DNA of 64,000 nt from Leptasterias polaris (taxonomy: Eukaryota; Echinodermata; Asteroidea; Forcipulatida; Asteriidae), in contig JAZGTN010000054.1 of NCBI GenBank assembly GCA_037783415.1, positions 2,192,501 through 2,256,500 on the forward strand. Reading direction: 5' to 3'. Position 1 is the stretch's first letter. Each line of letters begins with the position of its first letter. The position numbers and the translations under genes are program-made. The notes beneath the pieces are model-generated. The model made no database searches and was not told where the DNA came from. It saw nothing but the letters and a program-made list of their open reading frames with translations. This document shows positions 11,700 to 24,413 of this stretch, one piece after another.

Positions 11700-12699
11700 G
11701 CGCTGAGATTAATTCTTTACTAAGAAACATGGGTGTACTGAACAAACTGGTTGATTCTGAGCAAATTCTGAGACGAAAAAAATTCAAACCCCTCAGAATG
11801 CACTGAAATTAATTCTTTACTAAGAAACATGGGTGTACTGAACAAACTGGTTGATTCTGAGCGTATTCTGAGACGAAAAAAATTCAAACCCCTCAGATTG
11901 CGCAGAGATTAATTCTTTACTAAGAAACATGGGTGTACTGAACAAACTGGTTGATTCTGAGCGAATTCTGAGACGAAAAAAATTCAAACCCCTCAGAATG
12001 CGCTGAGATTAATTCTTTACTAAGAAACATGGGTGTACTGAACAAACTGGTTGATTCTGAGCGTATTCTGAGACGAAAAAAATTCAAACCCCTCAAAACG
12101 CGCTGAGATTAATTCTTTACTAAGAAACATGGTTGTACTGAACAAACTGGTTGATTCTGAGCGTATTCTGAGACGAAAAAAATTCAAACCCCTCAAAACG
12201 CGCTGAGATTAATTCTTTACTAAGAAACATGGTTGTACTGAACAAACTGGTTGATTCTGAGCGTATTCTGAGACGAAAAAAATTCAAACCCCTCAAAACG
12301 CGCTGAGATTAATTCTTTACTAAGAAACATGGGTGTACTGAACAAACTGGTTGATTCTGAGCGTATTCTGAGACGAAAAAAATTCAAACCCCTCAAAACG
12401 CGCTGAGATTAATTCTTTACTAAGAAACATGGGTGTACTGAACAAACTGGTTGATTCTGAGCGTATTCTGAGACGAAAAAAATTCAAACCCCTCAAAACG
12501 CGCTGAGATTAATTCTTTACTAAGAAACATGGGTGTACTGAACAAACTGGTTGATTCTGAGCGTATTCTGAGACGAAAAAAATTCAAACCCCTCAAAATG
12601 CGCTGAGATTAATTCTTTACTAAGAAACAAGGGTGTACTGAACAAACTGGTTGATTCTTAGCGTATTCTGAGACGAAAAAAATTCAAACCCCTCAAAAC
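11700..12699 (+). repeat. Truncated cassette B-to-G (A monomer missing)
   Basis: Ten of the 11 cassette classes are present in order; the preceding monomer is G, not A. The 65A monomer has lost the CpG at 63/64 (GCAAATTC at 11761), the only such case noticed in the window. Confidence 0.88.
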
Positions 12700-13499
12700 G
12701 CGCTGAGATTAATTCTTTACTAAGAAACATGGGTGTACTGAACAAACTGGTTGATTCTGAGCGTATTCTGAGACGAAAAAAATTCAAACCCCTCAAAACG
12801 CGCTGAGATTAATTCTTTACTAAGAAACATGTGTGTACTGAACAAACTGGTTGATTCTGAGCGTATTCTGAGACGAAAAAAATTCAAACCCCTCAAAAGG
12901 CGCTGAGATTAATTCTTTACTAAGAAACAAGGGTGTACTGAACAAACTGGTTGATTCTTAGCGTATTCTGAGACGAAAAAAATTCAAACCCCTCAAAACG
13001 CGCTGAGATTAATTCTTTACTAAGAAACATGTGTGTACTGAACAAACTGGTTGATTCTGAGCGAATTCTGAGACGAAAAAAATTCAAACCCCTCAGAATG
13101 CACTGAAATTAATTCGTTACTAAGAAACATGGGTGTACTGAACAAACTGGTTGATTCTGAGCGTATTCTGAGACGAAAAAAATTCAAACCCCTCAGAATG
13201 CGCAGAGATTAATTCTTTACTAAGAAACATGGGTGTACTGAACAAACTGGTTGATTCTGAGCGAATTCTGAGACGAAAAAAATTCAAACCCCTCAGAATG
13301 CGCTGAAATTAATTCTTTACTAAGAAACATGGGTGTACTGAACAAACTGGTTGATTCTGAGCGTATTCTGAGACGAAAAAAATTCAAACCCCTCAAAACG
13401 GGCTGAGATTAATTCTTTACTAAGAAACATGGGTGTACTGAATAAACTGGTTGATTCTGAGCGTATTCTGAGACGAAAAAAATTCAAACCCCTCAAAAC
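11700..13499 (+). repeat. HOR unit 6: 18 monomers with an A-less cassette
   Basis: 11700-12699 is the cassette without its A monomer (B C D E F F E E E' G). Its B is unusual: GCAAATTC at 61-68 instead of GCGAATTC. Then come E J G I C' D O and an E-like monomer at 13400 with two private changes (GGGCTGAGAT start and AATAAACT at 41-48). The C' at 13100 has TTCGTTAC in place of TTCTTTAC. More scattered point changes occur here than in 1-9700. Confidence 0.85.
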
Positions 13500-14499
13500 G
13501 CGCTGAGATTAATTCTTTACTAAGAAACATGGGTGTACTGAACAAACTGGTTGATTCTGAGCGAATTCTGAGACGAAAAAAATTCAAACCCCTCAGAATG
13601 CACTGAAATTAATTCTTTACTAAGAAACATGGGTGTACTGAACAAACTGGTTGATTCTGAGCGTATTCTGAGACGAAAAAAATTCAAACCCCTCAGATTG
13701 CGCAGAGATTAATTCTTTACTAAGAAACATGGGTGTACTGAACAAACTGGTTGATTCTGAGCGAATTCTGAGACGAAAAAAATTCAAACCCCTCAGAATG
13801 CGCTGAGATTAATTCTTTACTAAGAAACATGGGTGTACTGAACAAACTGGTTGATTCTGAGCGTATTCTGAGACGAAAAAAATTCAAACCCCTCAAAACG
13901 CGCTGAGATTAATTCTTTACTAAGAAACATGGTTGTACTGAACAAACTGGTTGATTCTGAGCGTATTCTGAGACGAAAAAAATTCAAACCCCTCAAAACG
14001 CGCTGAGATTAATTCTTTACTAAGAAACATGGTTGTACTGAACAAACTGGTTGATTCTGAGCGTATTCTGAGACGAAAAAAATTCAAACCCCTCAAAACG
14101 CGCTGAGATTAATTCTTTACTAAGAAACATGGGTGTACTGAACAAACTGGTTGATTCTGAGCGTATTCTGAGACGAAAAAAATTCAAACCCCTCAAAACG
14201 CGCTGAGATTAATTCTTTACTAAGAAACATGGGTGTACTGAACAAACTGGTTGATTCTGAGCGTATTCTGAGACGAAAAAAATTCAAACCCCTCAAAACG
14301 CGCTGAGATTAATTCTTTACTAAGAAACATGGGTGTACTGAACAAACTGGTTGATTCTGAGCGTATTCTGAGACGAAAAAAATTCAAACCCCTCAAAATG
14401 CGCTGAGATTAATTCTTTACTAAGAAACAAGGGTGTACTGAACAAACTGGTTGATTCTTAGCGTATTCTGAGACGAAAAAAATTCAAACCCCTCAAAAC
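13500..14499 (+). repeat. Truncated cassette B-to-G (A replaced by E-like monomer)
   Basis: B C D E F F E E E' G are present in order. The position of A is taken by the divergent E-like monomer at 13400. It is followed by B, two consecutive O monomers (14600 and 14700), E, J, G and I. Confidence 0.88.
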
Positions 14500-15199
14500 G
14501 CGCTGAGATTAATTCTTTACTAAGAAACATGGGTGTACTGAACAAACTGGTTGATTCTGAGCGAATTCTGAGACGAAAAAAATTCAAACCCCTCAGAATG
14601 CGCTGAAATTAATTCTTTACTAAGAAACATGGGTGTACTGAACAAACTGGTTGATTCTGAGCGTATTCTGAGACGAAAAAAATTCAAACCCCTCAGAATG
14701 CGCTGAAATTAATTCTTTACTAAGAAACATGGGTGTACTGAACAAACTGGTTGATTCTGAGCGTATTCTGAGACGAAAAAAATTCAAACCCCTCAGAATG
14801 CGCTGAGATTAATTCTTTACTAAGAAACATGGGTGTACTGAACAAACTGGTTGATTCTGAGCGTATTCTGAGACGAAAAAAATTCAAACCCCTCAAAACG
14901 CGCTGAGATTAATTCTTTACTAAGAAACATGTGTGTACTGAACAAACTGGTTGATTCTGAGCGTATTCTGAGACGAAAAAAATTCAAACCCCTCAAAAGG
15001 CGCTGAGATTAATTCTTTACTAAGAAACAAGGGTGTACTGAACAAACTGGTTGATTCTTAGCGTATTCTGAGACGAAAAAAATTCAAACCCCTCAAAACG
15101 CGCTGAGATTAATTCTTTACTAAGAAACATGTGTGTACTGAACAAACTGGTTGATTCTGAGCGAATTCTGAGACGAAAAAAATTCAAACCCCTCAGAAT
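14500..15199 (+). repeat. Mixed monomers between cassette remnant and 1.2-kb repeat
   Basis: Seven monomers: B O O E J(AAAAG) G I. The doubled O monomer, both ending AGAAT, suggests a one-monomer duplication. There is no coding sequence. Confidence 0.8.
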
Positions 15200-16399
15200 G
15201 CGCTGAAATTAATTCTTTACTAAGAAACATGGGTGTACTGAACAAACTGGTTGATTCTGAGCGTATTCTGAGACGAAAAAAATTCAAACCCCTCAGAATG
15301 CGCTGAGATTAATTCTTTACTAAGAAACATGGGTGTACTGAACAAACTGGTTGATTCTGAGCGTATTCTGAGACGAAAAAAATTCAAACCCCTCAAAACG
15401 CGCTGAGATTAATTCTTTACTAAGAAACATGTGTGTACTGAACAAACTGGTTGATTCTGAGCGTATTCTGAGACGAAAAAAATTCAAACCCCTCAAAATG
15501 CGCTGAGATTTATTCTTTACTAAGAAACAAGGGTGTACTGAACAAACTGGTTGATTCTTAGCGTATTCTGAGACGAAAAAAATTCAAACCCCTCAAAACG
15601 CGCTGAGATTAATTCTTTACTAAGAAACATGGGTGTACTGAACAAACTGGTTGATTCTGAGCGAATTCTGAGACGAAAAAAATTCAAACCCCTCAGAATG
15701 CACTGAAATTAATTCTTTACTAAGAAACATGGGTGTACTGAACAAACTGGTTGATTCTGAGCGTATTCTGAGACGAAAAAAATTCAAACCCCTCAGAATG
15801 CGCAGAGATTAATTCTTTACTAAGAAACATGGGTGTACTGAACAAACTGGTTGATTCTGAGCGAATTCTGAGACGAAAAAAATTCAAACCCCTCAGAATG
15901 CGCTGATATTAATTCTTTACTAAGAAACAAGGGTGTACTGAACAAACTGGTTGATTCTTAGCGTATTCTGAGACGAAAAAAATTCAAACCCCTCAAAACG
16001 CGCTGAGATTAATTCTTTACTAAGAAACATGGGTGTACTGAACAAACTGGTTGATTCTGAGCGAATTCTGAGACGAAAAAAATTCAAACCCCTCAGAATG
16101 CGCTGAAATTAATTCTTTACTAAGAAACATGGGTGTACTGAACAAACTGGTTGATTCTGAGCGTATTCTGAGACGAAAAAAATTCAAACCCCTCAAAACG
16201 CGCTGAGATTAATTCTTTACTAAGAAACATGGTTGTACTGAGCAAACTGGTTGATTCTGAGCGTATTCTGAGACGAAAAAAATTCAAACCCCTCACAACG
16301 CGCTGAGATTAATTCTTTACTAAGAAACATGGGTGTACTGAACAAACTGGTTGATTCTGAGCGAATTCTGAGACGAAAAAAATTCAAACCCCTCAGAAT
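15200..16399 (+). repeat. 1.2-kb segment, copy 1
   Basis: Order: O E J G B C' D G(GATAT) B O A B. The rare start GCGCTGATAT at 15900 recurs at 17701, and the same order recurs at 17000-18200. The G at 15500 has a private TTTATTC for TTAATTC near position 11. Confidence 0.87.
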
Positions 16400-16999
16400 G
16401 CGCTGAAATTAATTCTTTACTAAGAAACATGGGTGTACTGAACAAACTGGTTGATTCTGAGCGTATTCTGAGACGAAAAAAATTCAAACCCCTCAAAACG
16501 CGCTGAGATTAATTCTTTACTAAGAAACATGGTTGTACTGAGCAAACTGGTTGATTCTGAGCGTATTCTGAGACGAAAAAAATTCAAACCCCTCAAAACG
16601 CGCTGAGATTAATTCTTTACTAAGAAACATGGGTGTACTGAACAAACTGGTTGATTCTGAGCGTATTCTGAGACGAAAAAAATTCAAACCCCTCACAACG
16701 CGCTGAGATTAATTCTTTACTAAGAAACATGGGTGTACTGAACAAACTGGTTGATTCTGAGCGTATTCTGAGACGAAAAAAATTCAAACCCCTCAAAATG
16801 CGCTGAGATTAATTCTTTACTAAGAAACAAGGGTGTACTGAACAAACTGGTTGATTCTTAGCGTATTCTGAGACGAAAAAAATTCAAACCCCTCAAAACG
16901 CGCTGAGATTAATTCTTTACTAAGAAACATGGGTGTACTGAACAAACTGGTTGATTCTGAGCGAATTCTGAGACGAAAAAAATTCAAACCCCTCAGAAT
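16400..16999 (+). repeat. O A P E' G B linker between the two 1.2-kb copies
   Basis: The A at 16500 lies only 300 bp after the A at 16200 and ends AAAAC instead of ACAAC; it is followed by P. This is the shortest A-to-A spacing in the window and suggests a local 300-bp duplication with divergence. Confidence 0.78.
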
Positions 17000-18200
17000 G
17001 CGCTGAAATTAATTCTTTACTAAGAAACATGGGTGTACTGAACAAACTGGTTGATTCTGAGCGTATTCTGAGACGAAAAAAATTCAAACCCCTCAGAATG
17101 CGCTGAGATTAATTCTTTACTAAGAAACATGGGTGTACTGAACAAACTGGTTGATTCTGAGCGTATTCTGAGACGAAAAAAAATTCAAACCCCTCAAAAC
17201 GCGCTGAGATTAATTCTTTACTAAGAAACATGTGTGTACTGAACAAACTGGTTGATTCTGAGCGTATTCTGAGACGAAAAAAATTCAAACCCCTCAAAAT
17301 GCGCTGAGATTAATTCTTTACTAAGAAACAAGGGTGTACTGAACAAACTGGTTGATTCTTAGCGTATTCTGAGACGAAAAAAATTCAAACCCCTCAAAAC
17401 GCGCTGAGATTAATTCTTTACTAAGAAACATGGGTGTACTGAACAAACTGGTTGATTCTGAGCGAATTCTGAGACGAAAAAAATTCAAACCCCTCAGAAT
17501 GCACTGAAATTAATTCTTTACTAAGAAACATGGGTGTACTGAACAAACTGGTTGATTCTGAGCGTATTCTGAGACGAAAAAAATTCAAACCCCTCAGAAT
17601 GCGCAGAGATTAATTCTTTACTAAGAAACATGGGTGTACTGAACAAACTGGTTGATTCTGAGCGAATTCTGAGACGAAAAAAATTCAAACCCCTCAGAAT
17701 GCGCTGATATTAATTCTTTACTAAGAAACATGGGTGTACTGAACAAACTGGTTGATTCTTAGCGTATTCTGAGACGAAAAAAATTCAAACCCCTCAAAAC
17801 GCGCTGAGATTAATTCTTTACTAAGAAACATGGGTGTACTGAACAAACTGGTTGATTCTGAGCGAATTCTGAGACGAAAAAAATTCAAACCCCTCAGAAT
17901 GCGCTGAAATTAATTCTTTACTAAGAAACATGGGTGTACTGAACAAACTGGTTGATTCTGAGCGTATTCTGAGACGAAAAAAATTCAAACCCCTCAAAAC
18001 GCGCTGAGATTAATTCTTTACTAAGAAACATGGTTGTACTGAGCAAACTGGTTGATTCTGAGCGTATTCTGAGACGAAAAAAATTCAAACCCCTCACAAC
18101 GCGCTGAGATTAATTCTTTACTAAGAAACATGGGTGTACTGAACAAACTGGTTGATTCTGAGCGAATTCTGAGACGAAAAAAATTCAAACCCCTCAGAAT
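17000..18200 (+). repeat. 1.2-kb segment, copy 2
   Basis: It repeats the monomer order of 15200-16399 at an offset of 1,800-1,801 bp, including the rare GCGCTGATAT monomer at 17701. That monomer has T at 31 here but A in copy 1, while both keep T at 60. The second monomer (17100) is 101 bp because of an extra A in the A-tract. Confidence 0.87.
17100..17200 (+). repeat. 101-bp monomer (A-tract +1)
   Basis: The A-tract at monomer positions 77-83 has eight A residues instead of seven. This restores the array phase lost at 10601, by coincidence as far as I can tell. Tract-length change by slippage is the simplest reading; a homopolymer sequencing error is also possible. Confidence 0.9.
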
Positions 18201-18300
18201 GCACTGAAATTAATTCTTTACTAAGAAACATGGGTGTACTGAACAAACTGGTTGATTCTGAGCGTATTCTGAGACGAAAAAAATTCAAACCCCTCAGATT
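18001..18300 (+). repeat. Broken cassette (A-B-C only)
   Basis: A, B and C are followed directly by K at 18301, so the cassette stops after three monomers. K joins the D-type start to G-type changes, which places a recombination junction inside that monomer. Confidence 0.85.
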
Positions 18301-19800
18301 GCGCAGAGATGAATTCTTTACTAAGAAACAAGGGTGTACTGAACAAACTGGTTGATTCTTAGCGTATTCTGAGACGAAAAAAATTCAAACCCCTCAAAAC
18401 GCGCTGAGATTAATTCTTTACTAAGAAACATGGGTGTACTGAACAAACTGGTTGATTCTGAGCGAATTCTGAGACGAAAAAAATTCAAACCCCTCAAAAC
18501 GCGCTGAGATTAATTCTTTACTAAGAAACAAGGGTGTACTGAACAAACTGGTTGATTCTTAGCGTATTCTGAGACGAAAAAAATTCAAACCCCTCAAAAC
18601 GCGCTGAGATTAATTCTTTACTAAGAAACATGTGTGTACTGAACAAACTGGTTGATTCTGAGCGAATTCTGAGACGAAAAAAATTCAAACCCCTCAGAAT
18701 GCACTGAAATTAATTCTTTACTAAGAAACATGGGTGTACTGAACAAACTGGTTGATTCTGAGCGTATTCTGAGACGAAAAAAATTCAAACCCCTCAAAAC
18801 GCGCTGAGATTAATTCTTTACTAAGAAACATGGGTGTACTGAACAAACTGGTTGATTCTGAGCGTATTCTGAGACGAAAAAAATTCAAACCCCTCACAAC
18901 GCGCTGAGATTAATTCTTTACTAAGAAACATGGGTGTACTGAACAAACTGGTTGATTCTGAGCGTATTCTGAGACGAAAAAAATTCAAACCCCTCAAAAT
19001 GCGCTGAGATTAATTCTTTACTAAGAAACAAGGGTGTACTGAACAAACTGGTTGATTCTTAGCGTATTCTGAGACGAAAAAAATTCAAACCCCTCAAAAC
19101 GCGCTGAGATTAATTCTTTACTAAGAAACATGGGTGTACTGAACAAACTGGTTGATTCTGAGCGAATTCTGAGACGAAAAAAATTCAAACCCCTCAGAAT
19201 GCGCTGAAATTAATTCTTTACTAAGAAACATGGGTGTACTGAACAAACTGGTTGATTCTGAGCGTATTCTGTGACGAAAAAAATTCAAACCCCTCAGAAT
19301 GCGCTGAGATTAATTCTTTACTAAGAAACATGGGTGTACTGAACAAACTGGTTGATTCTGAGCGTATTCTGAGACGAAAAAAATTCAAACCCCTCAAAAC
19401 GCGCTGAGATTAATTCTTTACTAAGAAACATGTGTGTACTGAACAAACTGGTTGATTCTGAGCGTATTCTGAGACGAAAAAAATTCAAACCCCTCAAAAG
19501 GCGCTGAGATTAATTCTTTACTAAGAAACAAGGGTGTACTGAACAAACTGGTTGATTCTTAGCGTATTCTGAGACGAAAAAAATTCAAACCCCTCAAAAC
19601 GCGCTGAGATTAATTCTTTACTAAGAAACATGGATGTACTGAACAAACTGGTTGATTCTGAGCGAATTCTGAGACGAAAAAAATTCAAACCCCTCAGAAT
19701 GCACTGAAATTAATTCTTTACTAAGAAACATGGGTGTACTGAACAAACTGGTTGATTCTGAGCGTATTCTGAGACGAAAAAAATTCAAACCCCTCAGAAT
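18201..19800 (+). repeat. C K H G I C' P E' G B O E J G B C' block
   Basis: Sixteen monomers ending the left zone. H-G-I at 18401-18700 has a G inserted into the H-I pair seen elsewhere. Private changes are GTGACG at 19271-19276 (for GAGACG) and TGGAT at 19631-19635. To the right the sequence enters the 2,613-bp unit. Confidence 0.82.
18301..18400 (+). repeat. Class K monomer with an extra EcoRI site
   Basis: It has start GCGCAGAGAT, A at 31 and T at 60. A private T-to-G change at position 11 creates GAATTC at 18311-18316, away from the usual EcoRI position near 64-69. Nine other K monomers (28414, 30314, 31714, 40814, 42714, 44114, 47514, 48913, 63139) lack this change. Confidence 0.9.
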
Positions 19801-20000
19801 GCGCAGAGATTAATTCTTTACTAAGAAACATGGGTGTACTGAACAAACTGGTTGATTCTGAGCGAATTCTGAGACGAAAAAAATTCAAACCCCTCAGAAT
19901 GCGCTGAGATTAATTCTTTACTAAGAAACATGGGTGTACTGAACAAACTGGTTGATTCTGAGCGTATTCTGAGACGAAAAAAATTCAAACCCCTCAAAAT

Positions 20001-20083
20001 GCGCTGAGAAACAAGGGTGTACTGAACAAACTGGTTGATTCTTAGCGTATTCTGAGACGAAAAAAATTCAAACCCCTCAAAAC
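20001..20083 (+). repeat. 83-bp class G monomer (17-bp deletion), copy 1
   Basis: After GCGCTGAG the sequence jumps to AAACAAGGG, removing monomer positions 9-25. The trinucleotide AGA at both edges makes the breakpoint ambiguous, a microhomology signature. The deletion removes the TTCTT/AAGAA dyad. Identical monomers lie at 52113 and 54726. Confidence 0.95.
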
Positions 20084-20483
20084 GCGCTGAGATTAATTCT
20101 TTACTAAGAAACATGGGTGTACTGAACAAACTGGTTGATTCTGAGCGAATTCTGAGACGAAAAAAATTCAAACCCCTCAGAATGCGCTGAAATTAATTCT
20201 TTACTAAGAAACATGGGTGTACTGAACAAACTGGTTGATTCTGAGCGTATTCTGAGACGAAAAAAATTCAAACCCCTCAAAACGCGCTGAGATTAATTCT
20301 TTACTAAGAAACATGGGTGTACTGAACAAACTGGTTGATTCTGAGCGAATTCTGAGACGAAAAAAATTCAAACCCCTCAGAATGCACTGAAATTAATTCT
20401 TTACTAAGAAACATGGGTGTACTGAACAAACTGGTTGATTCTGAGCGTATTCTGAGACGAAAAAAATTCAAACCCCTCAGAAT

Positions 20484-20613
20484 GCGCAGAGATTAATTCT
20501 TTACTAAGAAACATGGGTGAGATTAATTCTTTACTAAGAAACATGGGTGTACTGAACAAACTGGTTGATTCTGAGCGTATTCTGAGACGAAAAAAATTCA
20601 AACCCCTCAAAAT
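20484..20613 (+). repeat. 130-bp monomer (30-bp internal duplication), copy 1
   Basis: Monomer positions 6-35 occur twice in tandem, so the segment from GAGATTAATT to CATGGGT is doubled. It lies 483 bp after the 83-bp monomer in all three copies of this unit, so the two events are linked. Confidence 0.95.
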
Positions 20614-22413
20614 GCGCTGAGATTAATTCTTTACTAAGAAACAAGGGTGTACTGAACAAACTGGTTGATTCTTAGCGTATTCTGAGACGAAAAAAATTCA
20701 AACCCCTCAGAATGCACTGAAATTAATTCTTTACTAAGAAACATGGGTGTACTGAACAAACTGGTTGATTCTGAGCGTATTCTGAGACGAAAAAAATTCA
20801 AACCCCTCAGAATGCGCAGAGATTAATTCTTTACTAAGAAACATGGGTGTACTGAACAAACTGGTTGATTCTGAGCGAATTCTGAGACGAAAAAAATTCA
20901 AACCCCTCAGAATGCGCTGAGATTAATTCTTTACTAAGAAACATGGGTGTACTGAACAAACTGGTTGATTCTGAGCGTATTCTGAGACGAAAAAAATTCA
21001 AACCCCTCAAAACGCGCTGAGATTAATTCTTTACTAAGAAACATGGTTGTACTGAACAAACTGGTTGATTCTGAGCGTATTCTGAGACGAAAAAAATTCA
21101 AACCCCTCAAAACGCGCTGAGATTAATTCTTTACTAAGAAACATGGGTGTACTGAACAAACTGGTTGATTCTGAGCGTATTCTGAGACGAAAAAAATTCA
21201 AACCCCTCAAAACGCGCTGAGATTAATTCTTTACTAAGAAACATGGGTGTACTGAACAAACTGGTTGATTCTGAGCGTATTCTGAGACGAAAAAAATTCA
21301 AACCCCTCAAAATGCGCTGAGATTAATTCTTTACTAAGAAACAAGGGTGTACTGAACAAACTGGTTGATTCTTAGCGTATTCTGAGACGAAAAAAATTCA
21401 AACCCCTCAAAACGCGCTGAGATTAATTCTTTACTAAGAAACATGGGTGTACTGAACAAACTGGTTGATTCTGAGCGAATTCTGAGACGAAAAAAATTCA
21501 AACCCCTCAGAATGCGCTGAAATTAATTCTTTACTAAGAAACATGGGTGTACTGAACAAACTGGTTGATTCTGAGCGTATTCTGAGACGAAAAAAATTCA
21601 AACCCCTCAAAACGCGCTGAGATTAATTCTTTACTAAGAAACATGGTTGTACTGAACAAACTGGTTGATTCTGAGCGTATTCTGAGACGAAAAAAATTCA
21701 AACCCCTCAAAACGCGCGGAGATTAATTCTTTACTAAGAAACATGGGTGTACTGAACAAACTGGTTGATTCTGAGCGTATTCTGAGACGAAAAAAATTCA
21801 AACCCCTCAAAACGCGCTGAGATTAATTCTTTACTAAGAAACATGGGTGTACTGAACAAACTGGTTGATTCTGAGCGTATTCTGAGACGAAAAAAATTCA
21901 AACCCCTCAAAATGCGCTGAGATTAATTCTTTACTAAGAAACAAGGGTGTACTGAACAAACTGGTTGATTCTTAGCGTATTCTGAGACGAAAAAAATTCA
22001 AACCCCTCAAAACGCGCTGAGATTAATTCTTTACTAAGAAACATGGGTGTACTGAACAAACTGGTTGATTCTGAGCGAATTCTGAGACGAAAAAAATTCA
22101 AACCCCTCAAAACGCGCTGAGATTAATTCTTTACTAAGAAACATGTGTGTACTGAACAAACTGGTTGATTCTGAGCGAATTCTGAGACGAAAAAAATTCA
22201 AACCCCTCAGAATGCACTGAAATTAATTCTTTACTAAGAAACATGGGTGTACTGAACAAACTGGTTGATTCTGAGCGTATTCTGAGACGAAAAAAATTCA
22301 AACCCCTCAGAATGCGCAGAGATTAATTCTTTACTAAGAAACATGGGTGTACTGAACAAACTGGTTGATTCTGAGCGTATTCTGAGACGAAAAAAATTCA
22401 AACCCCTCAAAAC

Positions 22414-24413
22414 GCGCTGAGATTAATTCTTTACTAAGAAACATGGGTGTACTGAACAAACTGGTTGATTCTGAGCGTATTCTGAGACGAAAAAAATTCA
22501 AACCCCTCAAAATGCGCTGAGATTAATTCTTTACTAAGAAACAAGGGTGTACTGAACAAACTGGTTGATTCTTAGCGTATTCTGAGACGAAAAAAATTCA
22601 AACCCCTCAAAACGCGCTGAGATTAATTCTTTACTAAGAAACATGGGTGTACTGAACAAACTGGTTGATTCTGAGCGAATTCTGAGACGAAAAAAATTCA
22701 AACCCCTCAGAATGCGCTGAAATTAATTCTTTACTAAGAAACATGGGTGTACTGAACAAACTGGTTGATTCTGAGCGTATTCTGAGACGAAAAAAATTCA
22801 AACCCCTCAAAACGCGCTGAGATTAATTCTTTACTAAGAAACATGGGTGTACTGAACAAACTGGTTGATTCTGAGCGTATTCTGAGACGAAAAAAATTCA
22901 AACCCCTCACAACGCGCTGAGATTAATTCTTTACTAAGAAACATGGGTGTACTGAACAAACTGGTTGATTCTGAGCGTATTCTGAGACGAAAAAAATTCA
23001 AACCCCTCAAAATGCGCTGAGATTAATTCTTTACTAAGAAACAAGGGTGTACTGAACAAACTGGTTGATTCTTAGCGTATTCTGAGACGAAAAAAATTCA
23101 AACCCCTCAAAACGCGCTGAGATTAATTCTTTACTAAGAAACATGGGTGTACTGAACAAACTGGTTGATTCTGAGCGAATTCTGAGACGAAAAAAATTCA
23201 AACCCCTCAGAATGCGCTGAAATTAATTCTTTACTAAGAAACATGGGTGTACTGAACAAACTGGTTGATTCTGAGCGTATTCTGAGACGAAAAAAATTCA
23301 AACCCCTCAAAACGCGCTGAGATTAATTCTTTACTAAGAAACATGGTTGTACTGAACAAACTGGTTGATTCTGAGCGTATTCTGAGACGAAAAAAATTCA
23401 AACCCCTCAAAACGCGCTGAGATTAATTCTTTACTAAGAAACATGGGTGTACTGAACAAACTGGTTGATTCTGAGCGTATTCTGAGACGAAAAAAATTCA
23501 AACCCCTCAAAACGCGCTGAGATTATATCTTTACTAAGAAACATGGGTGTACTGAACAAACTGGTTGATTCTGAGCGTATTCTGAGACGAAAAAAATTCA
23601 AACCCCTCAAAATGCGCTGAGATTAATTCTTTACTAAGAAACAAGGGTGTACTGAACAAACTGGTTGATTCTTAGCGTATTCTGAGACGAAAAAAATTCA
23701 AACCCCTCAAAACGCGCTGAGATTAATTCTTTACTAAGAAACATGGGTGTACTGAACAAACTGGTTGATTCTGAGCGAATTCTGAGACGAAAAAAATTCA
23801 AACCCCTCAGAATGCGCTGAAATTAATTCTTTACTAAGAAACATGGGTGTACTGAACAAACTGGTTGATTCTGAGCGTATTCTGAGACGAAAAAAATTCA
23901 AACCCCTCAAAACGCGCTGAGATTAATTCTTTACTAAGAAACATGGGTGTACTGAACAAACTGGTTGATTCTGAGCGTATTCTGAGACGAAAAAAATTCA
24001 AACCCCTCACAACGCGCTGAGATTAATTCTTTACTAAGAAACATGGGTGTACTGAACAAACTGGTTGATTCTGAGCGTATTCTGAGACGAAAAAAATTCA
24101 AACCCCTCAAAATGCGCTGAGATTAATTCTTTACTAAGAAACAAGGGTGTACTGAACAAACTGGTTGATTCTTAGCGTATTCTGAGACGAAAAAAATTCA
24201 AACCCCTCAAAACGCGCTGAGATTAATTCTTTACTAAGAAACATGGGTGTACTGAACAAACTGGTTGATTCTGAGCGAATTCTGAGACGAAAAAAATTCA
24301 AACCCCTCAGAATGCGCTGAAATTAATTCTTTACTAAGAAACATGGGTGTACTGAACAAACTGGTTGATTCTGAGCGTATTCTGAGACGAAAAAAATTCA
24401 AACCCCTCAAAAC
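22414..24413 (+). repeat. 500/600-bp short HOR block, copy 1
   Basis: Four E'-G-B-O runs with different tails: plus P (22414, 500 bp), plus F E (22914, 600 bp), plus P (23514, 500 bp) and no tail (24014, 400 bp) before class A. The third run opens with a rare GATTATATCT start at 23521-23530. The block recurs at 34914-36913 and 57139-59138. Confidence 0.9.

Larger units (their letters stand above)
19801..22413 (+). repeat. 2,613-bp HOR unit, copy 1
   Basis: 26 monomers with net +13 bp: a 17-bp deletion at 20001 and a 30-bp duplication at 20484. Order: D E' G(83) B O B C' D'(130) G C' D E F E E' G B O F E(GCGCGGAGAT) E' G H I C' D'. The rare GCGCGG start at 21714 recurs at 53826 and 56439. The unit occurs again, tandemly, at 51913-54525 and 54526-57138, at offsets of 32,112 and 34,725. 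Confidence 0.93.

Noticed and set aside
10601..17200. Functional frame or phase shift between the -1 and +1 monomers
   Set aside because: The 1-bp loss at 10601 and the 1-bp gain at 17100 restore numbering phase, but in a non-coding repeat this has no evident consequence and they are of different kinds (C loss, A-tract gain).
18301..18400. Mobile element or insertion boundary
   Set aside because: The extra EcoRI site and mixed class come from a point change and exchange between monomers; there is no insertion, target-site duplication or terminal repeat.
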